Source: an uncultured Altererythrobacter sp. (GTDB taxonomy: Bacteria > Pseudomonadota > Alphaproteobacteria > Sphingomonadales > Sphingomonadaceae). From it: 64,000 bases of DNA. A program made the position numbers and the translations under genes. The stretch spans positions 124,001 to 188,000 of the forward strand of contig CAJXNC010000002.1 in assembly GCA_913056125.1 (NCBI GenBank). The letters are read 5' to 3'. Shown piece after piece: positions 44,729 through 53,145 of this stretch; the first letter of the stretch is position 1; every line of letters starts with the position of its first letter. The notes under the pieces were generated by a model. It was not told the DNA's origin, made no database searches, and saw only the letters and a list, made by a program, of their open reading frames with translations.

Positions 44729-44750
44729 GTGTGTTACGGAACGACGACAA
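44729..44750 (-). promoter_or_regulatory. Weak PHO-box-like site before pstS
   Basis: Minus-strand units TTGTCGTCGTT and CCGTAACACAC adjoin in the 11-base register of PhoB sites, but each matches only about 7 of 11 positions. It is the best candidate in the 116-base gap before pstS. Confidence 0.3.
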
Positions 44751-44805
44751 ATGCCGGACACGCGGTGGTCACATTGGCCGCCATGCCATTTCCTGTTTGG
44801 GTTCG

Positions 44806-46164
44806 TCAAAAATCGATCTGGGCACGCAGACCCATGACATCGGCGCTGTAGGACGTGCTGCCCGCCGGGAGGGCGAGGACGGCATCATCGTATTCGAGAT
44901 GACCGTAGTTCAGCATCAGGCGCGTATAGTCCGTCGGAACCCACACGAGAGAGGCGAAATAGCCATCCTGCATGCCGCCGACGATGCCGCCATCATTGAG
45001 GTCGAGATGGTCGAAGCGCAGGTTCACCTGGATCGCCCCTATGCCGCCTTCGTCGACTGGCGAGGCCGGTCGGGTGCGGTCGAACTTGAAACCCTTGTAG
45101 CCGCGGCTGTCACCGCCGGTCAGGTAGAAGCCGACTTCCGCATATCCGCCGAAGAAGGTCGGGTCCATGAGCGCGCCGGGACGATCGGCATTCTGCCAGA
45201 ACACTTCGCCTGCCGCGTGGAATGGACCGGCAATCACGGCAGCTTCCAGCCCGGCACCGAATTCGCTTTCTGCGGTAAGGTTGCCGGTATTGATCAGGCG
45301 CTCCGAAGTGAAGTGCACCAGCGGACGCTGGCGATAGCGAACAGTGTCGCCTGATTCGAGTTCGGTCAGGTGGACCGAACCGCCGAAATGCAGTTGCGTA
45401 TCGCCGATCTCCGGCGCGTAGACCACGCGACCATCGAGGCTCCATGCCTTTCCGGGAAGATCGTCGATATTATCGGTAAAGACACCGGCCTGAACCAGTA
45501 GGTCATCGGTATCGTACTGTGCGGAAAATCCAAGGCGGCGTTCGAAGCCGAAGGCATCTGTGAATGCCGCGCGCTCGATGAAGGTCGAGAAGCGGCTGCT
45601 GGTCAGCTCTTCCAGTCCCTGGAAATTGTTGTGCTGGCCGGCAGTCAGTTTGAGACCATCATCTTCATAGGTGATGATGACATCGGTCAGGTCGACCGAG
45701 TTGCCGGCAAAGTCGACTTCGAACTTGTAGCCGAAGCCGCCGGGGATATCCCCCGACATGCCAAGGCGCGCGCGACGAATCTCGCTGCCGAAACCATCGT
45801 TGGCAGCGAGTCCGTCGGGCAGGGAGGTGAAGCCGGCATCGGCCTGGATCCGGCCGAACGGCTTGAACGACCAGCCGCCTTCGGTTTCGAATTCGGGCGC
45901 TGCGCCAAAACCGATTTCTACCGTGCTTCCGGCGGGCTGGGCCGGTGCGGCCTGTTCGATTGCCTCGGTTACGTCGGCTACGACTGCAGCCGTTTCCGCT
46001 GCATCGCTTTCCATCGAGTCGAGGCGTGCATTGAGCGCAGCAAGCTGGGCTTCCAGCGTCTGCACCTGGGCGCGGAGTGCCTGAATTTCAGTGTCTTGAG
46101 CGAATGCCGGCGTGGAGGTCAGCGCGGTACTGGCACACAGGGCTGCGACGATTATTGTTCTCAT
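44806..46164 (-). CDS. Phosphate-selective porin (OprO/OprP family)
   Basis: Outer-membrane porin of 452 residues for phosphate or polyphosphate uptake. It has a signal peptide (ends AFAQ) and an N-terminal coiled coil (IQALRAQVQTLEAQLAALNARLDSME). A 16-strand barrel region follows, including FKPFGRIQADAGF and RRARLGMSGDIPGGFGYKFEVDFA. It ends in the C-terminal Phe expected for outer-membrane insertion. Its place between phoR and pstS, with PHO-like units upstream, supports phosphate control. Confidence 0.92.
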   Translation of the reverse strand: MRTIIVAALCASTALTSTPAFAQDTEIQALRAQVQTLEAQLAALNARLDSMESDAAETAAVVADVTEAIEQAAPAQPAGSTVEIGFGAAPEFETEGGWSFKPFGRIQADAGFTSLPDGLAANDGFGSEIRRARLGMSGDIPGGFGYKFEVDFAGNSVDLTDVIITYEDDGLKLTAGQHNNFQGLEELTSSRFSTFIERAAFTDAFGFERRLGFSAQYDTDDLLVQAGVFTDNIDDLPGKAWSLDGRVVYAPEIGDTQLHFGGSVHLTELESGDTVRYRQRPLVHFTSERLINTGNLTAESEFGAGLEAAVIAGPFHAAGEVFWQNADRPGALMDPTFFGGYAEVGFYLTGGDSRGYKGFKFDRTRPASPVDEGGIGAIQVNLRFDHLDLNDGGIVGGMQDGYFASLVWVPTDYTRLMLNYGHLEYDDAVLALPAGSTSYSADVMGLRAQIDF

Positions 46165-46183
46165 TTTGGGTCACCATTCTGTC

Positions 46184-46238
46184 TAATATGACAACGATGT
46201 GTGCCCGCTATGACCGTTAAATTGCACTTTTATGACGG
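46184..46238 (-). promoter_or_regulatory. PHO-box cluster of the porin gene
   Basis: Reading the minus strand, CCGTCATAAAA (46238-46228, about 10 of 11 matches), GTGCAATTTAA, CGGTCATAGCG, GGCACACATCG and TTGTCATATTA (46194-46184, about 9 of 11) follow one another in exact 11-base register. GTCAT cores recur every 22 bases. The best adjoining pair is 46217-46238. Confidence 0.5.
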
Positions 46239-46319
46239 TTTCCACGGTTTTCTCCCGAACTGTCATATTTATGAAGAATGTCGACCGGCAAGCGATCGGA
46301 GGGCAATCCGTCAGGAGAG

Positions 46320-47501
46320 CTATTCGTCCTTCAGCGGGATGCGCACGGTCACCGTAGTGCCCACGCCCTGCTTGCTGGAGATGTCCAGCCTGCCGCGATG
46401 CCGCTCGACAATATGCTTGACGATGGCGAGGCCGAGGCCCGTGCCGCCGGCCGCCCGACTGCGGCTGGGATCGGTGCGGTAGAAGCGCCGCGTGAGATGG
46501 GGAAGGTGTTCGGGGGCAATGCCTTCGCCGCGATCCTCGACCACCAACACGGCCATGGAGCGCTCCCCGCGCGAAACAGAAACGGCCACCGGCTGGTCCG
46601 CGTCACCATACTTCAGGGCATTGTCTACGAGGTTGCGAACCAGCTGTTCCAGCTGCCTCTGGTCGCCGCGGATGAACATCTCCTCTTCCGGGATGTCGAG
46701 TTCGAGGCGATCCTGACGGTCAGGTCCGGCACCGTCGCGTGCTGCTTGTCGGACTATGGCGACAAGATCGATCTTCTCGCGTGGCTGGTCGTGCTTTTCC
46801 GCCTCGACGCGGGACAACGACATGAGGTCGTCCACCAATGTCTGGAGGCGACGGGCTTCCCGCAACACCGTGCCGTAGAACCGCTCACGCTGGCTGGGCG
46901 GCATGACTTCGCCTTCATCGGCGAGCGTTTCCATATAACCGATGATCGATGCCAGTGGCGTGCGCAGTTCATGGCTGGCATTGGCAACGAAATCGGTGTG
47001 CGCGCGGCTGACATCGGCTTCGGAAGTGCGGTTGATCAGCTCGATAAGGCTGTACCGCTCGTCGATCACCTGCCTGGTCATCTGCCAGGTGCTGCGCGGG
47101 CCTGTGAGGCCCTGGATGGTGACGCTTCCACCCTTGGGCCGCGCGAGCAAGTCGACCGCGATCGGATGACGCAGGGCCACGCGCGAATCCTGCCCGACAA
47201 TATGGGCGCCGATCGCTTCCCGGGCAGCGGCATTGGCCACGATGATGCGGTTCCCATCGAGCAGCAGCACTGGAAGCCCCGAATGTTCGATCAGGTCGCG
47301 CATGCCCGAACGGGTGATCTGCAGCCCTTCCGGTTGCGGCGGTGCCGGTTCCAGAGGCGGGGGCATGGCGAGCCAGAAACTGGCGCACCAGACCATCACG
47401 ATCACGAGGACGATAAGAGGATCGATGCCCGCAACAAGCAGCACGATGCCGCTTACGAGCGCAATCGCCAGGCCGGCGATGGGAATTGTCCGCCCCTCCA
47501 T
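46320..47501 (-). CDS. phoR: Phosphate regulon sensor kinase PhoR
   Basis: Histidine kinase of 393 residues partnering PhoB. Two membrane segments lie near the N-terminus (about 7-46) and a PAS domain follows (GLPVLLLDGNRIIVANAAARE). The phospho-acceptor is H177 in NASHELRTPL; the N box is LVRNLVDNALKYGD, G1 is VVEDRGEGI and G2 is GGTGLGLAIVKHI. ATG 47501 follows AAGGGA; an upstream TTG would add ten residues. It is first in the gene order and separated from phoB by the whole pst set. Confidence 0.94.
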   Translation of the reverse strand: MEGRTIPIAGLAIALVSGIVLLVAGIDPLIVLVIVMVWCASFWLAMPPPLEPAPPQPEGLQITRSGMRDLIEHSGLPVLLLDGNRIIVANAAAREAIGAHIVGQDSRVALRHPIAVDLLARPKGGSVTIQGLTGPRSTWQMTRQVIDERYSLIELINRTSEADVSRAHTDFVANASHELRTPLASIIGYMETLADEGEVMPPSQRERFYGTVLREARRLQTLVDDLMSLSRVEAEKHDQPREKIDLVAIVRQAARDGAGPDRQDRLELDIPEEEMFIRGDQRQLEQLVRNLVDNALKYGDADQPVAVSVSRGERSMAVLVVEDRGEGIAPEHLPHLTRRFYRTDPSRSRAAGGTGLGLAIVKHIVERHRGRLDISSKQGVGTTVTVRIPLKDE

Positions 47502-47573
47502 GGAAGCGTCCCTTAACCGCTCGATGCGCAAGCGGCTACTGTCAAAGCGAGTTTGGACAGAGCTTTGTCTGAA

Positions 47574-47648
47574 TGGTGACCCCTACGGGAATCGAACCCG
47601 TGTTTCAGCCGTGAGAGGGCCGCGTCCTGACCGCTAGACGAAGGGGCC
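47574..47648 (-). tRNA. tRNA-Glu (anticodon CUC)
   Basis: A 75-base cloverleaf on the minus strand. Acceptor GGCCCCT pairs with AGGGGTC with one G-U, and CCA is encoded at 47576-47574. The anticodon loop CTCTCAC gives CUC, reading GAG. It differs from the neighbouring copy at the anticodon and by one D-loop base (GGTCAGG against GGTTAGG). Confidence 0.95.
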
Positions 47649-47700
47649 GACGCCTGACCGGATTCGGTACCGGATACTGGTTTCGGCTAATGCGCACCGC

Positions 47701-47775
47701 TGGTGACCCCTACGGGAATCGAACCCGTGTTTCAGCCGTGAAAGGGCCGCGTCCTAACCGCTAGACGAAGGGGCC
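47701..47775 (-). tRNA. tRNA-Glu (anticodon UUC)
   Basis: A 75-base cloverleaf on the minus strand, 52 bases upstream of the CUC copy. The anticodon loop is CTTTCAC, giving UUC. Acceptor, T arm and encoded CCA are the same as in the other copy. A TTGACC-N17-TAAGTG promoter lies just upstream and probably drives both. Confidence 0.96.
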
Positions 47776-47794
47776 ATGAGCGGTGCGAGCGGCG

Positions 47795-47823
47795 CACTTA
47801 GGGGTGCAATCACATGCGGTCAA
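47795..47823 (-). promoter_or_regulatory. Promoter of the tRNA-Glu pair
   Basis: On the minus strand TTGACC (47823-47818) and TAAGTG (47800-47795) are 17 bases apart, 19 bases before the first tRNA-Glu. This is the same spacing as at the other tRNA genes here. Confidence 0.45.
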
Positions 47824-47855
47824 GCCCCGCGACTGCGCTAAATTCACGAAAAGCT

Positions 47856-49637
47856 TCAATCGGCCCAGGCCGCGTCTTCCAGGTGCAGCTCTGCTGCGGG
47901 GCGCGAACCCCAATCGTCGATCTTCGCACGCCCTGCCAGCCACAGTTTCCGGCCCCTCGCGCCATGCAGCAGGGTCTGCCCCATTTCGCTGGCTGCGGCA
48001 CGAAAGGCGATGGCCTTGAAGGAGGCGCCGTCATCGCCGCTGGCAATCACGCGCAGGTGATCGCTGCCGACGATGTCCGCCTTGACCAGCCGCACCGGAC
48101 CCACGGCGATTCGCGGTCCCGGCCAGCCCACGCCGAAGGGGCCGGCCCGTTCGAGCGTTTCGACAAGATCCGGCGTCAGGCCACGCGGGGCGATGGCGAG
48201 GTCGAGCATGAGTTTTTGCGAGGCGACTGCCTTGCTCACCGGTCCGGCGAGGCGATTCTCCAGCCAATCCGCGAACTCGTCGATCCTGTCTGAATCTATG
48301 GTCAGGCCGGCCGCCATGGCATGACCGCCGCCGGCGACCAGCAATCCGGCCTCGCGCGCAGAGATGATGGCCGCTCCAAGGTCGACGCCCGAGATCGAGC
48401 GTCCCGACCCCTTGCCCTGTCCGTTCTCCTCATCGGCGGCGATCACGATGGCAGGCTTGCCGGTCTTTTCCTTGATGCGTCCAGCCACGATGCCGATCAC
48501 GCCGGGATGCCAGCCATGGCCGTGCAGCACCTGCACTGCGCGATTGTGCTGGCCGGCCAGCTGCGCTTCGGCGGCTTCCTGTACCGCGGCTTCGATCGCG
48601 CGCCGTTCTTCGTTGAGGCGTGACAATTGCTCGGCGATTCCACGCGCTTCGTCTGGATCCTCCGTGGTCAGCAGCCGCACGCCCAGCGTCGCTTCGCCCA
48701 CGCGCCCGCCGGCATTGATGCGCGGTCCCAGCGCAAAACCCAGATCGCTGCATTTGGGCGAGCGATTGAGCCGCGATGCGTCAATCAGCGCGGCCATGCC
48801 GGTATTGCGGCGATGGGCCATCACCTTGAGGCCTTGTGCAACGAAAGCGCGGTTGAGTCCGCGAATGGCTGCAACATCGGCCACGGTGCCGAGCGCAACT
48901 AGGTCCAGCAGGGCGAACAGGTCGGGCTCCTTGCGGTTCCCGAAATAACCGCGTCCGCGCAAGGTCCGCACGATTGCCACGGCCAACAGGAAGGCAACGC
49001 CGACTGCTGCGAGATGCCCGTGCGAGGCAGCGAGGTCGTTCTCGTCAAGGCGGTTCGGGTTGACCAGCGCGAAGCTGCGCGGGAGTTCGGGGGCGCATTT
49101 GTGGTGGTCGACCACGATCACATCGATCCCCGCATCATGCGCCGCGCCCAGCGCCTCATGCGCCATGGCGCCGCAATCAACCGTGACGATCAGGCTCGAT
49201 CCGGCTTCGCCGATCTCGAGCAGAGCCTTGCCCGACGGGCCGTATCCCTCGAGCAGGCGGTCCGGAATGTAATGCTGCGCATCATGGCCAAGCATGCGCA
49301 ACAGGCGCACGAGCAGGGCGGCGCTGGTGGCACCATCGACATCGTAATCGCCATAGATCGTCATCGGTTCGCGCGCGATCACCGCTTCCGCGATGCGTTC
49401 CGCCGCGCGGTCCATGTCCTGGAAGGTCGAGGGATCGGGCAGGAAATCCCGCAGGCTCGGATCCATGTGGCGCAGCAGGTCCTGCTGGCCGACGCCGCGT
49501 GCGAGGAGGAGTTGGCTGACGATATCTTGGGCGAGGTCGGCCGGATTGCCGCCCAGTTCCATATTGCCGCCAAGCCATTGCCAGGACTTGCCCGAGATCG
49601 AACTCTCGATTCCCAATACTGCGGCTGCGATTGTCAT
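47856..49637 (-). CDS. recJ: Single-stranded-DNA-specific 5'-3' exonuclease RecJ
   Basis: DHH-family nuclease used in recombination and repair, 593 residues. Motif I is YGDYDVDGATS (D97, D99, D101), motif III is VVDHHK, and the DHHA1 half shows GPRINAGGRVGEA, GWHPGVIGIVAGRIKE and GGGHAMAAGLTI. Length and motif order match RecJ. It starts near 49637, facing a 237-base gap shared with the next, divergent gene. Confidence 0.95.
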   Translation of the reverse strand: MTIAAAVLGIESSISGKSWQWLGGNMELGGNPADLAQDIVSQLLLARGVGQQDLLRHMDPSLRDFLPDPSTFQDMDRAAERIAEAVIAREPMTIYGDYDVDGATSAALLVRLLRMLGHDAQHYIPDRLLEGYGPSGKALLEIGEAGSSLIVTVDCGAMAHEALGAAHDAGIDVIVVDHHKCAPELPRSFALVNPNRLDENDLAASHGHLAAVGVAFLLAVAIVRTLRGRGYFGNRKEPDLFALLDLVALGTVADVAAIRGLNRAFVAQGLKVMAHRRNTGMAALIDASRLNRSPKCSDLGFALGPRINAGGRVGEATLGVRLLTTEDPDEARGIAEQLSRLNEERRAIEAAVQEAAEAQLAGQHNRAVQVLHGHGWHPGVIGIVAGRIKEKTGKPAIVIAADEENGQGKGSGRSISGVDLGAAIISAREAGLLVAGGGHAMAAGLTIDSDRIDEFADWLENRLAGPVSKAVASQKLMLDLAIAPRGLTPDLVETLERAGPFGVGWPGPRIAVGPVRLVKADIVGSDHLRVIASGDDGASFKAIAFRAAASEMGQTLLHGARGRKLWLAGRAKIDDWGSRPAAELHLEDAAWAD

Positions 49638-49874
49638 CGAACTTGGCTAGCGGATTGCAATGGAACTGCAAGGTCGGCCCGGACTGCATTCTACAAAACG
49701 TTGCAAATGCTACAATTGTCCTGTTCTGGTTCGTCATTGGCGCGGCAGTGGACCAGAACGGGACTCGACCTAGAAGACCAATAGCGCCAGAATATTGGCT
49801 AAGGACTGGAAGGTGTACGGACGATAACGATCGCGCATCGCCTCGATGGGAATAAGCTTGAATTCGCGGTATCG

Positions 49875-50591
49875 TTGCTTTTCATCGCCGGTAGCCGCCC
49901 GGATACGCGCGCCATCAAGGATCTGGCGCATGGCAATGGCCGGTTTTCCATCAGCATCGACCCGGGCGAGAACGATGGTCCGACAACCTGGCTCGAACTT
50001 CTGGCCAACGGCCTGACATTCGACGTTTCAGGCCTTCGCCCCGGAGTATCCGAAAGCGCGGAGAGCGGCGGCCAGTCCTTCGGCTTTTCCACCGATTTCC
50101 GGATCGAGGGGATGGAGGCAATCGCGCTCACCCCGGGGCCGCACCTGATGGGTGGAGGGGGCATGGTGCCGGTCATTCGATGCATGGCCTGGCTGGCAGC
50201 GCAGCTCACCGAATTGCCCGGCGTGCAGGCGGTCGTCTGGAACCCGGCCCGCACGACCTGTTCGCCCGAGTACTTCCGCGATGCAGTGATGCGCTGGATC
50301 GGCGGAGGGCCGTTCCCCAGTCTTGGCCTGACCGGCCTCATACCGCAGCCGGATGGATCGCTGCTGAGCGAAGGGCTGACGCTCTTCACCGGACAAGAGC
50401 TGCGCATTGCTGCCAGCCTGGCGCAGGATCCATCGGAAGGTACGAAGATTGCCCTGCGTATGCTTCACTGGCTGGTGGAGAATGGAAGGGTGGAAGAAAA
50501 TCTATCCTTAACAGGACTTTACGGCGAAACCTTGCTGCTTGAGCCCGATGACAATCTCGCCATTGTCCGGGTGTGGAAAGGGGCAGGTTAA
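49875..50591 (+). CDS. Unrecognised soluble protein (weak start)
   Basis: A 238-residue protein without signal peptide or membrane segment. Notable stretches are a Gly-rich loop (GPHLMGGGGMVPVIRCMAWLAAQL) and LTLFTGQELRIAASLAQD near the C-terminus. The frame is open back to about 49802 but has no ATG or GTG there, so TTG 49875 or an unusual start must be used. The upstream part (beginning TIAHRLDGNKLEFAVS) reads like coding sequence. It overlaps the AHH-type gene by 19 bases, so the two are probably co-expressed. Confidence 0.6.
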   Translation: MLFIAGSRPDTRAIKDLAHGNGRFSISIDPGENDGPTTWLELLANGLTFDVSGLRPGVSESAESGGQSFGFSTDFRIEGMEAIALTPGPHLMGGGGMVPVIRCMAWLAAQLTELPGVQAVVWNPARTTCSPEYFRDAVMRWIGGGPFPSLGLTGLIPQPDGSLLSEGLTLFTGQELRIAASLAQDPSEGTKIALRMLHWLVENGRVEENLSLTGLYGETLLLEPDDNLAIVRVWKGAG

Positions 50592-51184
50592 GACCGCGCG
50601 AGCCGTTTGGCGACCTGACGCGAGACAGATCTGCGCGAGCGAAGCTGCCGTTCCGGGCGGTCAATCGGCGCGGGCGGTCCGGATATTGCCCCGGAATGCA
50701 GCGCCACCATCTCTTGCCTTGCCAATTGCTGCAGAAGCAGCAGTTCAGCAGCTTGTTCGACGAGGTCGCGCCGGAACGGATCGGCTTCGACGACTTTCGC
50801 CGCAACGGCTTGCTTCTGCCAGCGACGGAGGATGCCTCGCTTTGCCTCGGCATGCCGCTGCATCGCGGTCCGCACCGGCGCTACAATGAAGTAGTGGCTG
50901 AAAGGGTAGGGCAGATCGAAGCGGGCTGGTCGGTCGTGCGCCAGCACTCGCGCGAGTGTGCTGCACACCAGGTGCTCATGCGGCTCGACCTGTTGCAGCG
51001 CGCGCTCCGTCGGCGCCTTCTGGACCAGCGCTATGCGCGCTTTCCACTAAGCAACCGGGACCCGCTGGGCGAGGGGCTCGACTTCAGCGAGCTCGATGCG
51101 TTGGCGGAAACCTTATGGACCAGCACGGCAGGCATCAGGCAAGGCTCTGCAGCCTGCCTGTCGCCTGCCGAACCGAAGGACTAA
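50573..51184 (+). CDS. Stand-alone AHH/HNH-type nuclease-like protein
   Basis: A 203-residue protein with VNRRGRSGYCPGMQRHHLLP followed by FRRNGLLLPATEDASLCLGMPLHRGPHRRYNEVV. This is the pattern of the AHH group of HNH/endonuclease VII-fold nucleases (here RHH in place of AHH), which are usually toxin tips. This protein has no secretion or delivery domain. The start GTG 50573 keeps the conserved region before the His pair and overlaps the previous gene; ATG 50696 would cut it. Its end overlaps the end of leuA by four bases. Confidence 0.65.
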   Translation: MERGRLRPREPFGDLTRDRSARAKLPFRAVNRRGRSGYCPGMQRHHLLPCQLLQKQQFSSLFDEVAPERIGFDDFRRNGLLLPATEDASLCLGMPLHRGPHRRYNEVVAERVGQIEAGWSVVRQHSRECAAHQVLMRLDLLQRALRRRLLDQRYARFPLSNRDPLGEGLDFSELDALAETLWTSTAGIRQGSAACLSPAEPKD

Positions 51185-52869
51185 CCGACTTTGGGCGATG
51201 AAGCGCCGTTGGCGGCACTGAGAATCGCACGCACGCTGGCCGTGGCGACATCCTCGTCGATACCCACGCCCCAGCCACTACGGCCATCGGGCAGCTTGCA
51301 CTCGATATAGGCGGCTGCCTTGGCATCGATTCCCGATCCGAGCGCATGTTCGACATAGTCGAGCACTTCGAAATCCATGCCATAGGTCTCGCGCATGGTT
51401 GCGAGGACGGTGGACAGAAGGCCCTTGCCCCGGCCGGATACGCGTTCCTGCACACCATCTACGCAGATGGTGCCGGTGAAGATCCGGTCTCCGTCGGAGG
51501 CCTTGTTTTCCTCATAGTCGATCAGGCGGAAGCGCTTCTTAACATCGCCGATGAAATAGGCTTCGCGGAAGCACTGCCAGATGTCATCGGCATTGAGCTC
51601 GCGGCTCTTCTCGTCGGCCATCTTCTGCACGTGGGCCGAGAAATCGGCCTGCATCTTCTTGGGCAGCTTGAGGCCCTGCGTCTGTTCGAGGACCCAGGCA
51701 AAGCCACCTTTGCCGCTTTGCGAGTTGACGCGGATCACCGCTTCGTAATTGCGGCCCAGATCGGCGGGGTCGATGGGCAGGTAGGGCACTCGCCACAACT
51801 CGTCATTGCGCTGTGCCTGTGCCTCGAAACCTTTCTTGATCGCATCCTGGTGGCTGCCGGAGAAGGCCGTGAAGACCAGCTCGCCGCCATAGGGATGCCG
51901 CGGATGGACGGGCAGCTGGTTACAATATTCGACAGTCTCGATGACCTTGTCGATATCGGAAAAGTCGAGGCCGGGATCGACGCCCTGCGTGTACATGTTC
52001 ATGCCCACGGTCACGAGGCAGCAATTGCCCGTGCGCTCGCCATTGCCGAACAGGCAGCCTTCGACGCGGTCTGCGCCGGCCATCATGCCCAGCTCGGCCG
52101 CGGCCACGCCGGTGCCACGGTCATTATGCGTGTGCAGGCTGATCACCGCCTTTTCGCGGCCAGGCAAATTGCGACAGAAATACTCGATCTGGTCGGCATA
52201 GATATTGGGCGTGGCAGCCTCGACGGTGGCCGGCAGGTTGAGGATCACCGGATGCTCGACAGTCGGCTGCAGCACGTCCATCACCGCCTCGCAAACCTCG
52301 AGACTGAAATCCAGTTCGGCAGTCGAGAAGGTCTCGGGCGAATACTGGAAATGCCAGTCCGTATCGGGACGCATGGCCGCCTGGTCGCGCAGCAGCTTTG
52401 CGCCCTTGATGGCGATCTGCTTCACTTCGTCCTGCGTCATGCGGAAGACGATCTCGCGCCAGGCCGGACTGACTGCATTGTAGAGGTGAACGATGGCCTG
52501 CTTCGCGCCCTCGAGGCTTTCGAAGCTGCGCGTGATCAAATCCTCGCGCGACTGGGTGAGAACCTGCACGGTGACATCATCGGGAATCCTGCCCGATTTG
52601 ACGAGGCCGTTGATGAAATCGAATTCGGTCTGGCCGGCGGATGGGAAGCCGACTTCGATCTCTTTGATGCCGATTTCCACCAGCAGGTCGAAGAAGCGGT
52701 TCTTCTTCACGCTGTCCATCGGATCGATGATCGACTGGTTGCCGTCGCGCAGGTCTGTCGAAAGCCAGCGGGGCGGCTTGGTGATGGTGCGCGAAGGCCA
52801 TTGCCGGTCCGGCAAGTTGACCTGCGGGAACGGTTGGTATTTTCGGCTCGGATCCTTGAGCATCGGCAT
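51181..52869 (-). CDS. leuA: 2-isopropylmalate synthase
   Basis: First committed step of leucine synthesis: acetyl-CoA plus 2-oxoisovalerate. It is the longer class, 562 residues, with STDLRDGNQSI, the LHTHNDRGTGVAAAELG metal motif and GNGERTGNCCLVTVGMNMY. A C-terminal allosteric regulatory domain follows (about residues 440-545). Upstream lies a short leucine-rich ORF with an attenuator-like stem, so leucine-tRNA-sensing control is likely. Confidence 0.95.
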   Translation of the reverse strand: MPMLKDPSRKYQPFPQVNLPDRQWPSRTITKPPRWLSTDLRDGNQSIIDPMDSVKKNRFFDLLVEIGIKEIEVGFPSAGQTEFDFINGLVKSGRIPDDVTVQVLTQSREDLITRSFESLEGAKQAIVHLYNAVSPAWREIVFRMTQDEVKQIAIKGAKLLRDQAAMRPDTDWHFQYSPETFSTAELDFSLEVCEAVMDVLQPTVEHPVILNLPATVEAATPNIYADQIEYFCRNLPGREKAVISLHTHNDRGTGVAAAELGMMAGADRVEGCLFGNGERTGNCCLVTVGMNMYTQGVDPGLDFSDIDKVIETVEYCNQLPVHPRHPYGGELVFTAFSGSHQDAIKKGFEAQAQRNDELWRVPYLPIDPADLGRNYEAVIRVNSQSGKGGFAWVLEQTQGLKLPKKMQADFSAHVQKMADEKSRELNADDIWQCFREAYFIGDVKKRFRLIDYEENKASDGDRIFTGTICVDGVQERVSGRGKGLLSTVLATMRETYGMDFEVLDYVEHALGSGIDAKAAAYIECKLPDGRSGWGVGIDEDVATASVRAILSAANGASSPKVG

Positions 52870-52943
52870 GGCTTGAAGCCCTTATCGCTTGCGCCGCGCA
52901 CGGCAAGGCCTGTGGCGACGAATTCAACTGTCTGGTGGAAGAA

Positions 52944-52997
52944 CCCTTAGGCGGGTTGCCCTAGCAAGACGCGCAGGGCTGGGTGCACGCCTAAGGG
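52944..52997 (-). promoter_or_regulatory. Attenuator-like stem before leuA
   Basis: CGCCTAAGGG (52988-52997) and CCCTTAGGCG (52944-52953) are perfect 10-base complements. Between them GCCCT and AGGGC can form a second stem. On the minus strand the far arm is followed by TTCTTCC, a modest T-run. The stop codon of the leucine-rich leader lies inside the first arm, as expected for transcription attenuation. Confidence 0.55.
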
Positions 52998-53038
52998 CGT
53001 GTAAGTCGAAGCAGCGATAGGATCATGCAGCTGTTCAT
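52991..53038 (-). CDS. leuL: Leucine-rich leader peptide of leuA
   Basis: A 15-codon frame encoding MNSCMILSLLRLTRP, with four leucines among codons 7-12 and an isoleucine. It is directly followed by the 10-bp stem above. The start may also be the internal ATG at 53026 (MILSLLRLTRP). No strong ribosome site is seen. Size, composition and position are those of a leucine attenuator leader. Confidence 0.6.
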   Translation of the reverse strand: MNSCMILSLLRLTRP

Positions 53039-53086
53039 ATGGGCAGCATATGTGGTCGTGGTTACCAAAAGTCTACCCCGTAAATG

Positions 53087-53122
53087 AAAGAGGCGCGCAA
53101 ACCCGTGTCCGCGCGCCCCTTT
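53087..53122 (-). terminator. Terminator of the YceI gene
   Basis: GGCGCGC (53092-53098) and GCGCGCC (53111-53117) form a 7-bp stem, extended by AAAG/CTTT on the outside. Read on the minus strand it ends in CTCTTTCATTT. It separates the YceI gene from the leuA leader region. Confidence 0.65.
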
Positions 53123-53145
53123 CCGAAGCTCCGATGGCGGAGAAC

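Noticed and set aside
47574-47775. Direct repeats suggesting a mobile element or attachment site
   Set aside because: The repeated sequence is fully explained by two tRNA-Glu genes.
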